Below are positions 55,869 through 64,000 of a stretch of DNA of 64,000 nucleotides, piece by piece. The stretch is from Candidatus Thiodiazotropha sp. LNASS1 (GTDB lineage: Bacteria; Pseudomonadota; Gammaproteobacteria; Chromatiales; Chromatiaceae): assembly GCF_964212655.1 (NCBI RefSeq), contig NZ_OZ156465.1, positions 124,001 to 188,000 of the forward strand, written 5' to 3'. The position numbers and the translations under genes were made by a program. The notes below the pieces were generated by a model. It saw only the letters and a list, made by a program, of their open reading frames with translations, was not told the origin of the DNA and did not search any database. Positions within the stretch are counted from its first letter, which is position 1, and each line of letters begins with the position of its first letter.

Positions 55869-56846
55869 ATGCCTGAGACGAACCAGCTGTCTCGAGAGGT
55901 GATCAACGAAATTCTCGACGAATATACGAACTGGCTCAGTTACGTCAATATTGTGGGGATCGACGTAGGACAGGTACATGGCGATAAAATTGATGGGCCG
56001 ACCGTATACCTCCTCGTCGATGCACTTAAACCGAGTTCACTGGCTAACGCGAACAGTAATAAGACCGATCAGGGCTATTTCGAGATACCGGCGACGGTAA
56101 GTGTCTCTGCGGCATTGGTCGATAGGGTGCCTGCTCTGAGGGCGGGTGAGATACCGGTTAAAGTGTATTTTGTTGAGGAAATCATCGAAGATGAACTGCT
56201 CGACGCCGAGGACGAACGAGTCGCTCCTGCTGTAGCTATGGTACGTCCCTGTCCAGGCGGTTACTTCATTCGGACAGAAGGCCTGTCAGGCCGTGGTTCG
56301 CTCGGAACCAGTATCGAATTCCGCGGCAAGTTCCGAATGCTTTCAAACAACCACGTCATTTCCAAGAACGGTAGCGTTGGTAAATGGGCGCATCAACCAG
56401 CAGTGGTAAACGGGACAAATCGCCTCGCAAAAGTCACGGGATTCGAACAGATAACCTATTACGCTACTAAGAACCCATCGAACCCAAATCGAAACCGACT
56501 AGATATTGCGTGGTGTGACTCCGACCCCACTATCACATCTCAGGAAGTCCGAGAGATCGGGGGCGTAGCAGGTATGCGCGACCCGGTGGTAGGCGAGAGA
56601 ATTAGGATGTTTGGCGCAAGAACTGGCAGCAAGATCGAAGCGAATATCGCGAGCGTCACGTATCGTTACCGTTCCAAGGGCTCTCTCGGATACTCGTTCT
56701 GGGAGAATGGTATTCGGCTTGAACAAGGCAATCTTACACAGTCGGGTGATTCGGGCTCTGCATACGTTGCCGTATCCGATTCGAATCTAGTCGCATTACA
56801 TAGGGCTGGAAGCGAGCAAAGAACAGTTGGCTGCCCTCTGACCTGA
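55869..56846 (+). CDS. Trypsin-like (S1-type) serine protease, no signal peptide
   Basis: 325 residues from ATG 55869, chosen because AAGGAGGGG (55856-55864) lies 4 bases upstream. An in-frame GTG at 55755 has no such site and would add 38 unlikely residues. Residues 1-125 are a family-specific N-terminal region. The protease part has all three catalytic elements: H162 in L-S-N-N-H-V-I, D212 in R-L-D-I-A-W and S295 in the canonical G-D-S-G-S. There is neither a signal peptide nor a membrane segment, so it probably acts in the cytoplasm or is exported by an unusual route. The chain ends only about 30 residues after the active Ser, slightly early, so a small C-terminal loss is possible. It is followed 124 bp downstream by a 2127-aa unknown protein that could be its substrate or partner. 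Confidence 0.8.
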   Translation: MPETNQLSREVINEILDEYTNWLSYVNIVGIDVGQVHGDKIDGPTVYLLVDALKPSSLANANSNKTDQGYFEIPATVSVSAALVDRVPALRAGEIPVKVYFVEEIIEDELLDAEDERVAPAVAMVRPCPGGYFIRTEGLSGRGSLGTSIEFRGKFRMLSNNHVISKNGSVGKWAHQPAVVNGTNRLAKVTGFEQITYYATKNPSNPNRNRLDIAWCDSDPTITSQEVREIGGVAGMRDPVVGERIRMFGARTGSKIEANIASVTYRYRSKGSLGYSFWENGIRLEQGNLTQSGDSGSAYVAVSDSNLVALHRAGSEQRTVGCPLT

Positions 56847-56970
56847 CTGTTTTCGTCCGAGCGTGAAGCTCTCGTGATACAGACCCTCATGGCAACCCGC
56901 AAGCGTGCCACTCAAATCACCGTAATGCTGTTTTATGCTATCCCGATCGTACTCGCCAGAGGAAACCGCG
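56847..56970 (+). other. Spacer between protease and 2127-aa gene
   Basis: 124 bp with no gene. CGAG and CTCG around 56861-56877 could form a very short hairpin without a T-run. AGAGGA at 56958-56963 is the ribosome site for the next gene. There is no clear terminator, so co-transcription remains possible. Confidence 0.4.
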
Positions 56971-59900
56971 ATGTCTCCTAGAATTGATGTTTTTTGGAAT
57001 GACGGTACACAGACGAAGTTTGCGGAAGATGGTATCGAACCTCAGGGCGATGGCGTACATGTCGTGTCGGTGTCTTTTGGAGACGGCACTGGCGAATTAC
57101 AGGGGGTCACCATTAGTGGTGAACGACTGGGTGATTTGAAGATCGAGGGAGACGAAATCCACTGTACAATTGTGAACATCCCAGCACTGATCACTTTGCC
57201 GGACACCGATGGAAATGGGCGCTCAGAGGATAATTGGAGCAAGGAAATTTCGCTCATGATCCGCGGTAGCGCCGCCAATGGGTATACGGTCATTGCCGAA
57301 CGTGGTGACATCCCATGGTTAAAAGACAAGGATCCCTTATCGGGTGATTTGGGCGACTGGATAGCCGCCGATGACGGCACCCTCACACATAAGACAATTA
57401 AGTACCTGCCGTGGAAGCGGCTGGGTATCGGGGAGCCAGATGACGATGAATACCTTAACTTTGCCAACATCGGTCTGTTCGTGCAAACAGGGGACAAAGC
57501 GGAAGCTTCGCCACAGCTGGTTTTCATTGTGGTGCCCGTCGGTAATGAACAAAAAACGAGCGATCCTAATGGTTCCGGATTTCCAGGTCCAAAGACGCTA
57601 CTGAGCGATGTAAACCTTAAGCGGTTAAGAAATTTCAAGCTCATGGGCATATCGAACGTCTCATCAGTGAATGTGGTGCCAGTCATCAATTTCATTCAGG
57701 TGTCATCGGATGATCAAACCTACAAAGATTGGTTCACGTTGTTGCTGTGGCGCTGGTATGGAAGAGAGGTTATACAGAGTCACGACATCAGTTTCGATGA
57801 CCTATGTAGCTTGATCTGGAACCCGACGGTAGCACTCGGGCGCGCAGGCCTTCGTCTGACCAGACATGGTCGGCCTTGGTTCCCAATTGCGGAGATCAAA
57901 TTTTCTGGCGACGAGAACAACAAGCAGGGCGTTAGCCCGGTGTTGGTGTATCAGCGCCCGAAAGAGGGACAAGCGAGGCTCAGGAGTTTTTATCCCTACC
58001 AACGGAATTCCGAGGTCGATCAGCCTGCCTATAGCCGGGCGCAACTGTCCATCCTGTGGCAGTCGGAACCGACGGTACCAGCGCAGTGCAAAGATAAGAA
58101 AGCCCACGCTGGAGCCCGAGTGCCGGAAAAACCGTCCGCATTGCACGAATCCCAACAGGTCAATCTCGAGGCGACGCTGAAGGGGCAAGTGACCGGTGAG
58201 TGGTCGGAGAACGAGTGGGATAAAAAGAAGCCTGCGTTCACGGCAGTCGAAATCCTGAGGCAAGTCGAAGCGGCTTTGTCGTCTAGCCCGCGTGGTAGTG
58301 GCGATGGCTTCCATGCTGAATGGCACTACGGTAACTGCGAGCCCGAGCGCGATAGCGGAAGTTGGGTGAGCATCGGTTCGTTCGATATCAGGTTCAAACA
58401 GGAAGGTAAGGGAGGTGATATTGGTGAGGCGCCCGGATCCAGCAAAGGAGAAAATACCAAGACAGGATATGTGCATAGAGATGATGATGAACCTGGAGGG
58501 AATGTAAATCCTTCGATAGTCAAATGCGTGTTGCACGGGGTTTGGAATGAAAGCGAATGCGACCTGTTCCTGGAGTTTCAACTTCTCAACCTGAGATGCG
58601 AGTTTCGACTGGGAGCGGGGGCCGATCTCGATAACGCCCAGCTGGCGGCGAGGTTTGACGAAGCAAACCCGACAGAAAGTGCTCTGCACCGAGAGTCTGG
58701 TCCAGTTATTGATCCAGGTGGCAATGTGTTCGGTGGCCGCTTCGGCCTGCGTGTACGAACGGAGCGCGGTCGCAACGCGGTGGTGCAGTGCAACCTGGAA
58801 CGCGATGAAGGCGAAGCGAACGACAGGTCGTCATTCTATTTTCAAGCAAGACCATTCACCATTGCATACGTGGACCCGCCAACATTCGACGCGGTGCGTG
58901 CAGGTTCGGATTTTGCCTACTGGCGCAGCGACGACCCTGAAGGCGCACAGTGGAGGGTGCCGGATGCGACGATGCGGTTCATGTTTCCACCACAGGCAGT
59001 GGGTGAGGAAATGGAGCGAGGCAAGCGTTTTTGGAACGCGGAGGCAGGTGAAGACGGTGCTCTTACCCCGTCTCAGTACATAGACAAGGACGCTGTACTA
59101 AAATACCGATTTTCACCACCGACAACGCTCACGATCAAACCGTCACTTCGCGACCGGCGGTATCACCCGGTACCCAACAACCTCGGTAACATTCTCAGGC
59201 AGGCGAACGTAATCGAGTTTGCGACTGAGATGGTTTACCCGCTAGCCACACATTTTAAGCGTGATATCAAGGAGAAACCTGATATCCGTATAGCCGAAAC
59301 GCGTTCCTTTACCGGCCATCCGACCGAGAACCTGCCCGTGTACCCGGGCAAGGCCAGTACCGGGGCCAGTAGGACTTTTTTTCCAGACGTGTTTCCAGGT
59401 GATCTCGGTGCATGGGTAGAGGCCAACAAAGACTTAGTTAGAGCGCATTATGTCGAGAAACGGGCACTCCACAGCGCGTCGCGGGCAAACTTCGTTGCGC
59501 GCGTTGCCAAGTATCACCTATTTGATTCGCGTGCGAGGGGAACGGAACTCAATCTGACCAAGCAGTTGACATTCAATATCCGCGCACACACCAGTGTTGA
59601 CAGAGAGGAACGCCAGACTCTTCTCGGAGTTACGCCGCCGGTATTCAATCCGCTGCCAACCTTTGTACAGGCATTCCGCGAAGATGGTAAAGAGGCATGG
59701 GAGTATACGAAACCTGACGGTGACCTGTCTGATAAGGAGCAGTACCTGATCGCCGCCTTTTTACAAGACGGCGATTGGGGAGATGAGAACAAAGGGGCAA
59801 TTCGCGCCGGTATCGTGCATACGCTGGAATTCAAGTCGGAAGTCCTTGCCGTTCTCCGTAACCCAACAAGTAAGGTGGGAACGATCGACGCGCTCAGTTT

Positions 59901-62900
59901 CTCTGCCCTGGGGGCGACAGGGTCCATGAGTGTGGAGTTCAACGAAGGAAGGACTACTTTTGTCGCCGATGTTCGCGACGGCCAGATCGAACGCTTGGTA
60001 AAGACCACGATTGGACGCGCCGGCATCGTCTGGAACCGCTGTAAACACACCATCGTTTATGAACGGACTGTGGTCCCGAGTTTACAGTTCGAACAACAAC
60101 AGGCGCCCATGTACGGGCGCCCAGTCATACGCAAGACAGCCGAGTACATCGAGCCGCTTCAGCCAGAGCGTGCCTTTGACCACGAAAATGACGCAGTCAA
60201 GAATCGTACCGGATGCCTTGCCGGTTGTGAATTTGTGACGCCACGGATCTATGTTGACGGCGCTTGGGGTCGTGATCTAGGGCATGGCTACGAAATTCCA
60301 TTGTGGAATCCCAGGGACACCTCCGGATTCTACCCGAAGCCGGATATCGCTCTGAAGGCAATCGGTGCTGCGGGTGCGGATAGTCGGCAATGGATAAGAG
60401 ATCCTGACGAAGTCGTCTTCTATGCCAACATGGAAGCGAACACAGGTAATAACCCGGACAAGTGGTTGGCGATGGCCGCCGTCGATGCGCCATTGGGACC
60501 CCATCGGGTCGGTGCACTATCCAAGCGGAATCTCGGCGCGGGCGAGTGGAAGGACCAATTGACCGGACGAAGTGCTGGGAAATCCGCGCGAGCCGGGGGC
60601 GCGCGCAGGCCGCGGTTCGATCTCCGCGTGACCTCGGAAGCGGCTGTCAACCTGCAGGCACAGCGGGGTGACACGGAGATGCTAGCGAGACTGGACTTGG
60701 TCTCCATCATGCGTAGCGACGAGACGTCATCTTTTAGAGACACCGCCTACAAGAGCAAACTGGATAAGTATAGCGGCCAACTGGACACGGCGGCCCGTAT
60801 TGACCAGGTGCTGGCGCGGGTGCGTGGCTTCATTCGAAGCCTGCCGGAACATATCCTCAAACATCCGTGTGATGTCGCAACGGAGCGTGTGAAAAGCCAG
60901 GTGGAGGAACTCTTCGATACCGCCGTCGCGGATATCGGAGCCCTGACGATAAGCGCTGACAAATTACCAGCCGTGCCGGCATCCGATGTGATGCAGTCCT
61001 CCCTGGTACACGACCTGGGAAATCTCGGTCTTACCGGCCATAAAATGCTCGCCAGAGCCCTGCAACCACTGTACAAGGCGCTGAAGGAACTCAAGGCCGC
61101 GGACGCGTCAGCCCGAAAGCAGGCGCGAATGGAGATCGACGCGCATTGGCAGATGGTTGAGGCGCGCTTTGCTGATGCAGAGCAGGTACGCGGCCGGGTC
61201 ATCAGATCGCTCGATGCGGGGAAAACGACTGTTAAAGAGATTGCAGATACCATCCAGACCATTATGGTTGAGTTGGATGGCATGGTTGGTACCCCCGACG
61301 ATGATGCATTGAAGAAACTGATTAGTCAAAACAAAAGACTAATACTCGAATTGGAGCGTATTAACGAGCCACGGGTCCGAGCAGTTATCATCGCCCTGCG
61401 CGACGGTTTGAGGCAGGTCAATGCCTTCCTCAACCAGGCGATTGGCGTAGCCGACACCACGAAGACAGCGCTGGTCGATTCCTGCAAGAGTCTGATAGCA
61501 CCGATAAAAGTAGCAGCCGACCAATCGGAAGATGGATTAAAAAATCTAATCGTAAAAGTGCAAGCTGCAAAGCCCGAACTTACCGTTGTGCGGGAAAAAA
61601 TCAACGACCTTAATAGCAGGCTGGAGGGCGATGCGTTCGTAGGGGCAATCGCCGAGATCGAGACGGCACTCGTTAACCTGCAGCAAGGTTATACCCAAAG
61701 TGTGGAGGAGGTGAACACAGCCGTGTCTACCGCGGCCGAAGCAATCGTTGGGCAGATCCAATCCATCCGCTCGAAGTTGTTCAGTCAGGCATTGGCCAGA
61801 TTGAACGATGGAAAAAAATACGCCAAAAAAATGCTCGAAGATATGAAGGTGGAGGTTGGGAAACGGATAAATGTAATTGTGGAGCATGGGGAGCGGCTTT
61901 GTGACCGCCTTGATAGGGTGGAAACCGAAGTGCGCGAATATCTGAAGACTCAGGAGCAGATCTTGAGCGAGAACTTCACCAATGTGCTAAACGAAACGAT
62001 CGACGAGGCCACCCGGGAGCAGATCGAAGCGCTGGATGCCGAGTTCCGGGGGGTCGGGGCCAAGGTCGGTTCGGGTATAAAACTGGCAAAGACGATTGGA
62101 GAGTTGCCCAAGCTACCACAACTCACCTTCAACATCGATTCCACAGAATGCGTGTATGATGACCTGAAGCAACAAATTGAGACATCCCCGTTCGTTGCCA
62201 GGTTGAAAGAACTCGATGGTGGTCTCAAGGAACTTGGTCTGGCTGTGCCGTGCCAGGAATTCTTCGATCAGATCAAGCCTGAGGATTATCGCGGCCAGTT
62301 CAACGAAATATTCAATAACGTTGTCGGGGCGGACATGGGATTCCTGTTCAAGGATTTCCGACTGCCGAAACTGGATTCAGATAACATCAAGATCACTCAC
62401 GGTACCGACAAATCTACGCGGACGGCTTGGGCCAAGGCCCGAGTGATTGCGGACTACCCTGGAGAGAAAACTGCATTCGAGTTTGCTGGCCTGGCCGCGC
62501 GAGTCAGCGGCCTGTCTTTGCGGGCGGACAGTGAGATCAGCACGTCGTTGGGCGGTGCGCGACGTTCAACGACTGACAGCAGCTTGCGCAGTAACTGGTC
62601 CCTAGATTTCAGCGGTACGCGCCTTGTCACATTTACCGACGTCACTATCCGCTACGATGGTCACGACTTCGACTTCGATCTGAATCCGGATAAGGTCCAG
62701 TTGCATCCTTCCCTGAAGTTCATCTCGGAAATCGCCGAGAAGTGGGGGGAAAAGGTTCCGCCTGCGATCGAGATAGTGAAGGATGCCAGTGGAATGCCGA
62801 CCGGTGCACGCGCCAACCTCGAGACGGTAATGGATGCGCCTCCGCCACTCGGGCCGGTTACGATCGGTCCTTTGCGTATGGGGGGGGGAATCAGCCTGAC

Positions 62901-63354
62901 CATTGCAAAGACCTTCGAGCTTGGAGCCCATGTGTTTGTCGGCCGAAAGCAGGCGCCGATTTTCGTACAGATCGGCTGGCTTGGCGGAGGCCTCTGGGTA
63001 GAAGGGCGTACCCGGCTTCTCGGTTCTGAAGTACGTTGCTCGGCGAGTGTTGGCATGGCGCTCGGATCGATGCAGTCGCTAACAGTTGCCGGGATTGCGC
63101 AGGGTAGTTACTCCATCCTGCTGTATACCTATCTAGAGATGACCCACGTCAATGGCAGTGCACTGACTGTCGGTATGTCGATGATGGGTAGCGCCAGGTT
63201 GCTCGGAGTAGCGACCGCGTATATCTCACTGCTGCTGGAAGTGACGCATCAATCGGGCGGCGGTACCCAGGGTACAGGTGTATTGGAGGCGTCGGTGGAG
63301 ATATGTTGGTGTTTCACGTTGCGGGTCAACGAGTCTGTCGAGCAGGATCTTTGA
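56971..63354 (+). CDS. Unrecognised 2127-aa protein: beta N-terminal half, long helical middle, Gly-rich beta C-terminus
   Basis: Start ATG 56971 (M-S-P-R-I-D-V-F-W) is preferred over ATG 56935 because AGAGGA lies 7 bases before it. I do not recognise the family. There is no signal peptide. Residues about 1-1250 are mixed beta and polar, with D-T-D-G-N-G near 76, and no tandem repeats. Residues about 1255-1715 are strongly helical and charged with heptad-like spacing (for example I-A-D-T-I-Q-T-I-M-V-E-L and V-E-E-V-N-T-A-V-S-T-A), probably a long coiled coil. Residues about 1790-2127 alternate small, hydrophobic and Gly residues (G-G-G-I-S-L-T-I, G-W-L-G-G-G-L-W-V-E-G) like amphipathic strands of a barrel or sheet. 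It sits between a serine protease and another unknown gene 13 bp downstream. It could be a structural or pore-forming effector; this is only inference. Confidence 0.75.
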   Translation: MSPRIDVFWNDGTQTKFAEDGIEPQGDGVHVVSVSFGDGTGELQGVTISGERLGDLKIEGDEIHCTIVNIPALITLPDTDGNGRSEDNWSKEISLMIRGSAANGYTVIAERGDIPWLKDKDPLSGDLGDWIAADDGTLTHKTIKYLPWKRLGIGEPDDDEYLNFANIGLFVQTGDKAEASPQLVFIVVPVGNEQKTSDPNGSGFPGPKTLLSDVNLKRLRNFKLMGISNVSSVNVVPVINFIQVSSDDQTYKDWFTLLLWRWYGREVIQSHDISFDDLCSLIWNPTVALGRAGLRLTRHGRPWFPIAEIKFSGDENNKQGVSPVLVYQRPKEGQARLRSFYPYQRNSEVDQPAYSRAQLSILWQSEPTVPAQCKDKKAHAGARVPEKPSALHESQQVNLEATLKGQVTGEWSENEWDKKKPAFTAVEILRQVEAALSSSPRGSGDGFHAEWHYGNCEPERDSGSWVSIGSFDIRFKQEGKGGDIGEAPGSSKGENTKTGYVHRDDDEPGGNVNPSIVKCVLHGVWNESECDLFLEFQLLNLRCEFRLGAGADLDNAQLAARFDEANPTESALHRESGPVIDPGGNVFGGRFGLRVRTERGRNAVVQCNLERDEGEANDRSSFYFQARPFTIAYVDPPTFDAVRAGSDFAYWRSDDPEGAQWRVPDATMRFMFPPQAVGEEMERGKRFWNAEAGEDGALTPSQYIDKDAVLKYRFSPPTTLTIKPSLRDRRYHPVPNNLGNILRQANVIEFATEMVYPLATHFKRDIKEKPDIRIAETRSFTGHPTENLPVYPGKASTGASRTFFPDVFPGDLGAWVEANKDLVRAHYVEKRALHSASRANFVARVAKYHLFDSRARGTELNLTKQLTFNIRAHTSVDREERQTLLGVTPPVFNPLPTFVQAFREDGKEAWEYTKPDGDLSDKEQYLIAAFLQDGDWGDENKGAIRAGIVHTLEFKSEVLAVLRNPTSKVGTIDALSFSALGATGSMSVEFNEGRTTFVADVRDGQIERLVKTTIGRAGIVWNRCKHTIVYERTVVPSLQFEQQQAPMYGRPVIRKTAEYIEPLQPERAFDHENDAVKNRTGCLAGCEFVTPRIYVDGAWGRDLGHGYEIPLWNPRDTSGFYPKPDIALKAIGAAGADSRQWIRDPDEVVFYANMEANTGNNPDKWLAMAAVDAPLGPHRVGALSKRNLGAGEWKDQLTGRSAGKSARAGGARRPRFDLRVTSEAAVNLQAQRGDTEMLARLDLVSIMRSDETSSFRDTAYKSKLDKYSGQLDTAARIDQVLARVRGFIRSLPEHILKHPCDVATERVKSQVEELFDTAVADIGALTISADKLPAVPASDVMQSSLVHDLGNLGLTGHKMLARALQPLYKALKELKAADASARKQARMEIDAHWQMVEARFADAEQVRGRVIRSLDAGKTTVKEIADTIQTIMVELDGMVGTPDDDALKKLISQNKRLILELERINEPRVRAVIIALRDGLRQVNAFLNQAIGVADTTKTALVDSCKSLIAPIKVAADQSEDGLKNLIVKVQAAKPELTVVREKINDLNSRLEGDAFVGAIAEIETALVNLQQGYTQSVEEVNTAVSTAAEAIVGQIQSIRSKLFSQALARLNDGKKYAKKMLEDMKVEVGKRINVIVEHGERLCDRLDRVETEVREYLKTQEQILSENFTNVLNETIDEATREQIEALDAEFRGVGAKVGSGIKLAKTIGELPKLPQLTFNIDSTECVYDDLKQQIETSPFVARLKELDGGLKELGLAVPCQEFFDQIKPEDYRGQFNEIFNNVVGADMGFLFKDFRLPKLDSDNIKITHGTDKSTRTAWAKARVIADYPGEKTAFEFAGLAARVSGLSLRADSEISTSLGGARRSTTDSSLRSNWSLDFSGTRLVTFTDVTIRYDGHDFDFDLNPDKVQLHPSLKFISEIAEKWGEKVPPAIEIVKDASGMPTGARANLETVMDAPPPLGPVTIGPLRMGGGISLTIAKTFELGAHVFVGRKQAPIFVQIGWLGGGLWVEGRTRLLGSEVRCSASVGMALGSMQSLTVAGIAQGSYSILLYTYLEMTHVNGSALTVGMSMMGSARLLGVATAYISLLLEVTHQSGGGTQGTGVLEASVEICWCFTLRVNESVEQDL

Positions 63355-63367
63355 CTGGGGAAGAACA

Positions 63368-64000
63368 ATGGCAGGATGGGATGATCTCAAATCCGTAGGC
63401 TGGGCACTGCAGCTGTCACGTGCAGAGTACCTCGATTTTTCGAACGACGACGGTGAATCGTGTGAAGTATACGCATTCAATGTCATCCGGCCGGTTGCTA
63501 ATATTGAAGCCGGACCGGCGAAATGGGCTGGCGGTCGCGGGCCGGAAATAGAAGGTAAGGCGGTGCGGGAAGCGATGGGCCGGTTCATACATCCCTGGCG
63601 TTGGGATGATGTCGACTGGCACCTATTCGGACGAAAGGAATCGGGCGATCCGTGGAAAAAGGTTGAAGCAGTACTTGCTTTGGTATCCGGGATTGGTGGT
63701 GATATCGATTCCGGCCACACGGCTGAGGTCAGGGACAAAATCGAGACGGGCTTGGCACAGGTGACGGATCATTCGACTCACGCCTTCTCGGGCCACCCGG
63801 ACGACGCCAGGGAAAGGCCGGGTAACGATGGGGTGGCGCGTTCGCTGAGCTGGGTACACGCGCTTGCCCCGTATACTCACCAGACTGCGCCCGTCAGTAA
63901 CGCGATACTGAATCTAGCGGGATTTTTCAGCATACAAAAGCATGAGTTGGATGAGTACCAGGAGTATGTCGTATTCCCGACATTCGGTTATAAAGACCCA
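63368..64000 (+). CDS. Unknown protein, 3' partial
   Basis: ATG 63368 is 13 bp after the previous stop with a weak GGGGAAG site. The frame stays open for 211 codons to the window edge. It starts M-A-G-W-D-D-L-K-S-V-G-W-A-L and continues with Trp-rich stretches (W-A-G-G-R-G, H-P-W-R-W-D-D-V-D-W-H-L-F) and an S-W-V-H-A-L-A-P-Y-T-H segment. There is no signal peptide, membrane segment or known motif in the visible part. Tight spacing and similar base composition link it to the 2127-aa gene and the protease. Confidence 0.7.
   Translation, partial: MAGWDDLKSVGWALQLSRAEYLDFSNDDGESCEVYAFNVIRPVANIEAGPAKWAGGRGPEIEGKAVREAMGRFIHPWRWDDVDWHLFGRKESGDPWKKVEAVLALVSGIGGDIDSGHTAEVRDKIETGLAQVTDHSTHAFSGHPDDARERPGNDGVARSLSWVHALAPYTHQTAPVSNAILNLAGFFSIQKHELDEYQEYVVFPTFGYKDP

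Noticed and set aside
1-64000. tRNA, rRNA or other structural RNA genes
   Set aside because: No cloverleaf or rRNA-like sequence was noticed; nearly all of the window is protein-coding.

Overview
The window looks like part of a gammaproteobacterial chromosome, although there is no rRNA, tRNA or housekeeping gene to fix the taxon. The support is indirect: moderately high GC, lipoprotein PpiC/SurA-type chaperones, and a REP-type tyrosine transposase relic of a kind common in gammaproteobacteria. Everything recognisable is on the + strand. The genes fall into three regions.

Region 1 (1-54359) is one long co-directional gene set that is probably a single operon. It opens inside a gigantic gene, open at the left edge, whose visible part is about 13,000 codons. 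The product is an almost purely beta mosaic. In order it has bacterial Ig-like domains, seven propeller/Big_5/IPT-TIG super-repeats of about 2 kb, a zone of Ig-like domains with two further propeller-like stretches, and a 13 kb thrombospondin-type-3 (TSP3) calcium-repeat zone holding seven copies of an unrecognised module of about 240-255 residues. It is followed at short spacing by two PpiC/SurA-like lipoproteins (39046-39894 and 39899-40804). Next comes a secreted 2096-aa protein with six tandem 164-aa MAM/jelly-roll-like repeats plus TSP3, Ig-like and carboxypeptidase-regulatory-like domains (40831-47121). Then comes a 1989-aa secreted protein that ends like a polymorphic toxin (47128-53097), and last an AT-rich 420-aa propeller-like protein whose ATG overlaps the toxin stop (53097-54359), the usual layout for an immunity gene. 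My reading is a surface or secreted apparatus: giant stalk or adhesin, two dedicated periplasmic chaperones, a repeat-bearing accessory protein, and a toxin with an exchangeable tip. The toxin gene changes composition sharply near 49,615, which fits tip exchange.

Region 2 (54360-55868) is a junk or insertion zone. It holds a REP-type transposase pseudogene with an N-terminal frameshift and an in-frame stop, a probable left-end fragment of an IS3-type element, and a gene-free stretch with one candidate promoter.

Region 3 (55869-64000) is a second, unrelated gene set: a trypsin-like serine protease with no visible signal peptide, a 2127-aa protein with a long helical or coiled-coil middle and a Gly-rich beta C-terminus that I do not recognise, and the start of a third unknown gene that runs off the right edge. 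Their proximity suggests one functional unit, possibly a protease-activated or protease-accompanied effector, but nothing in the sequence settles its role.
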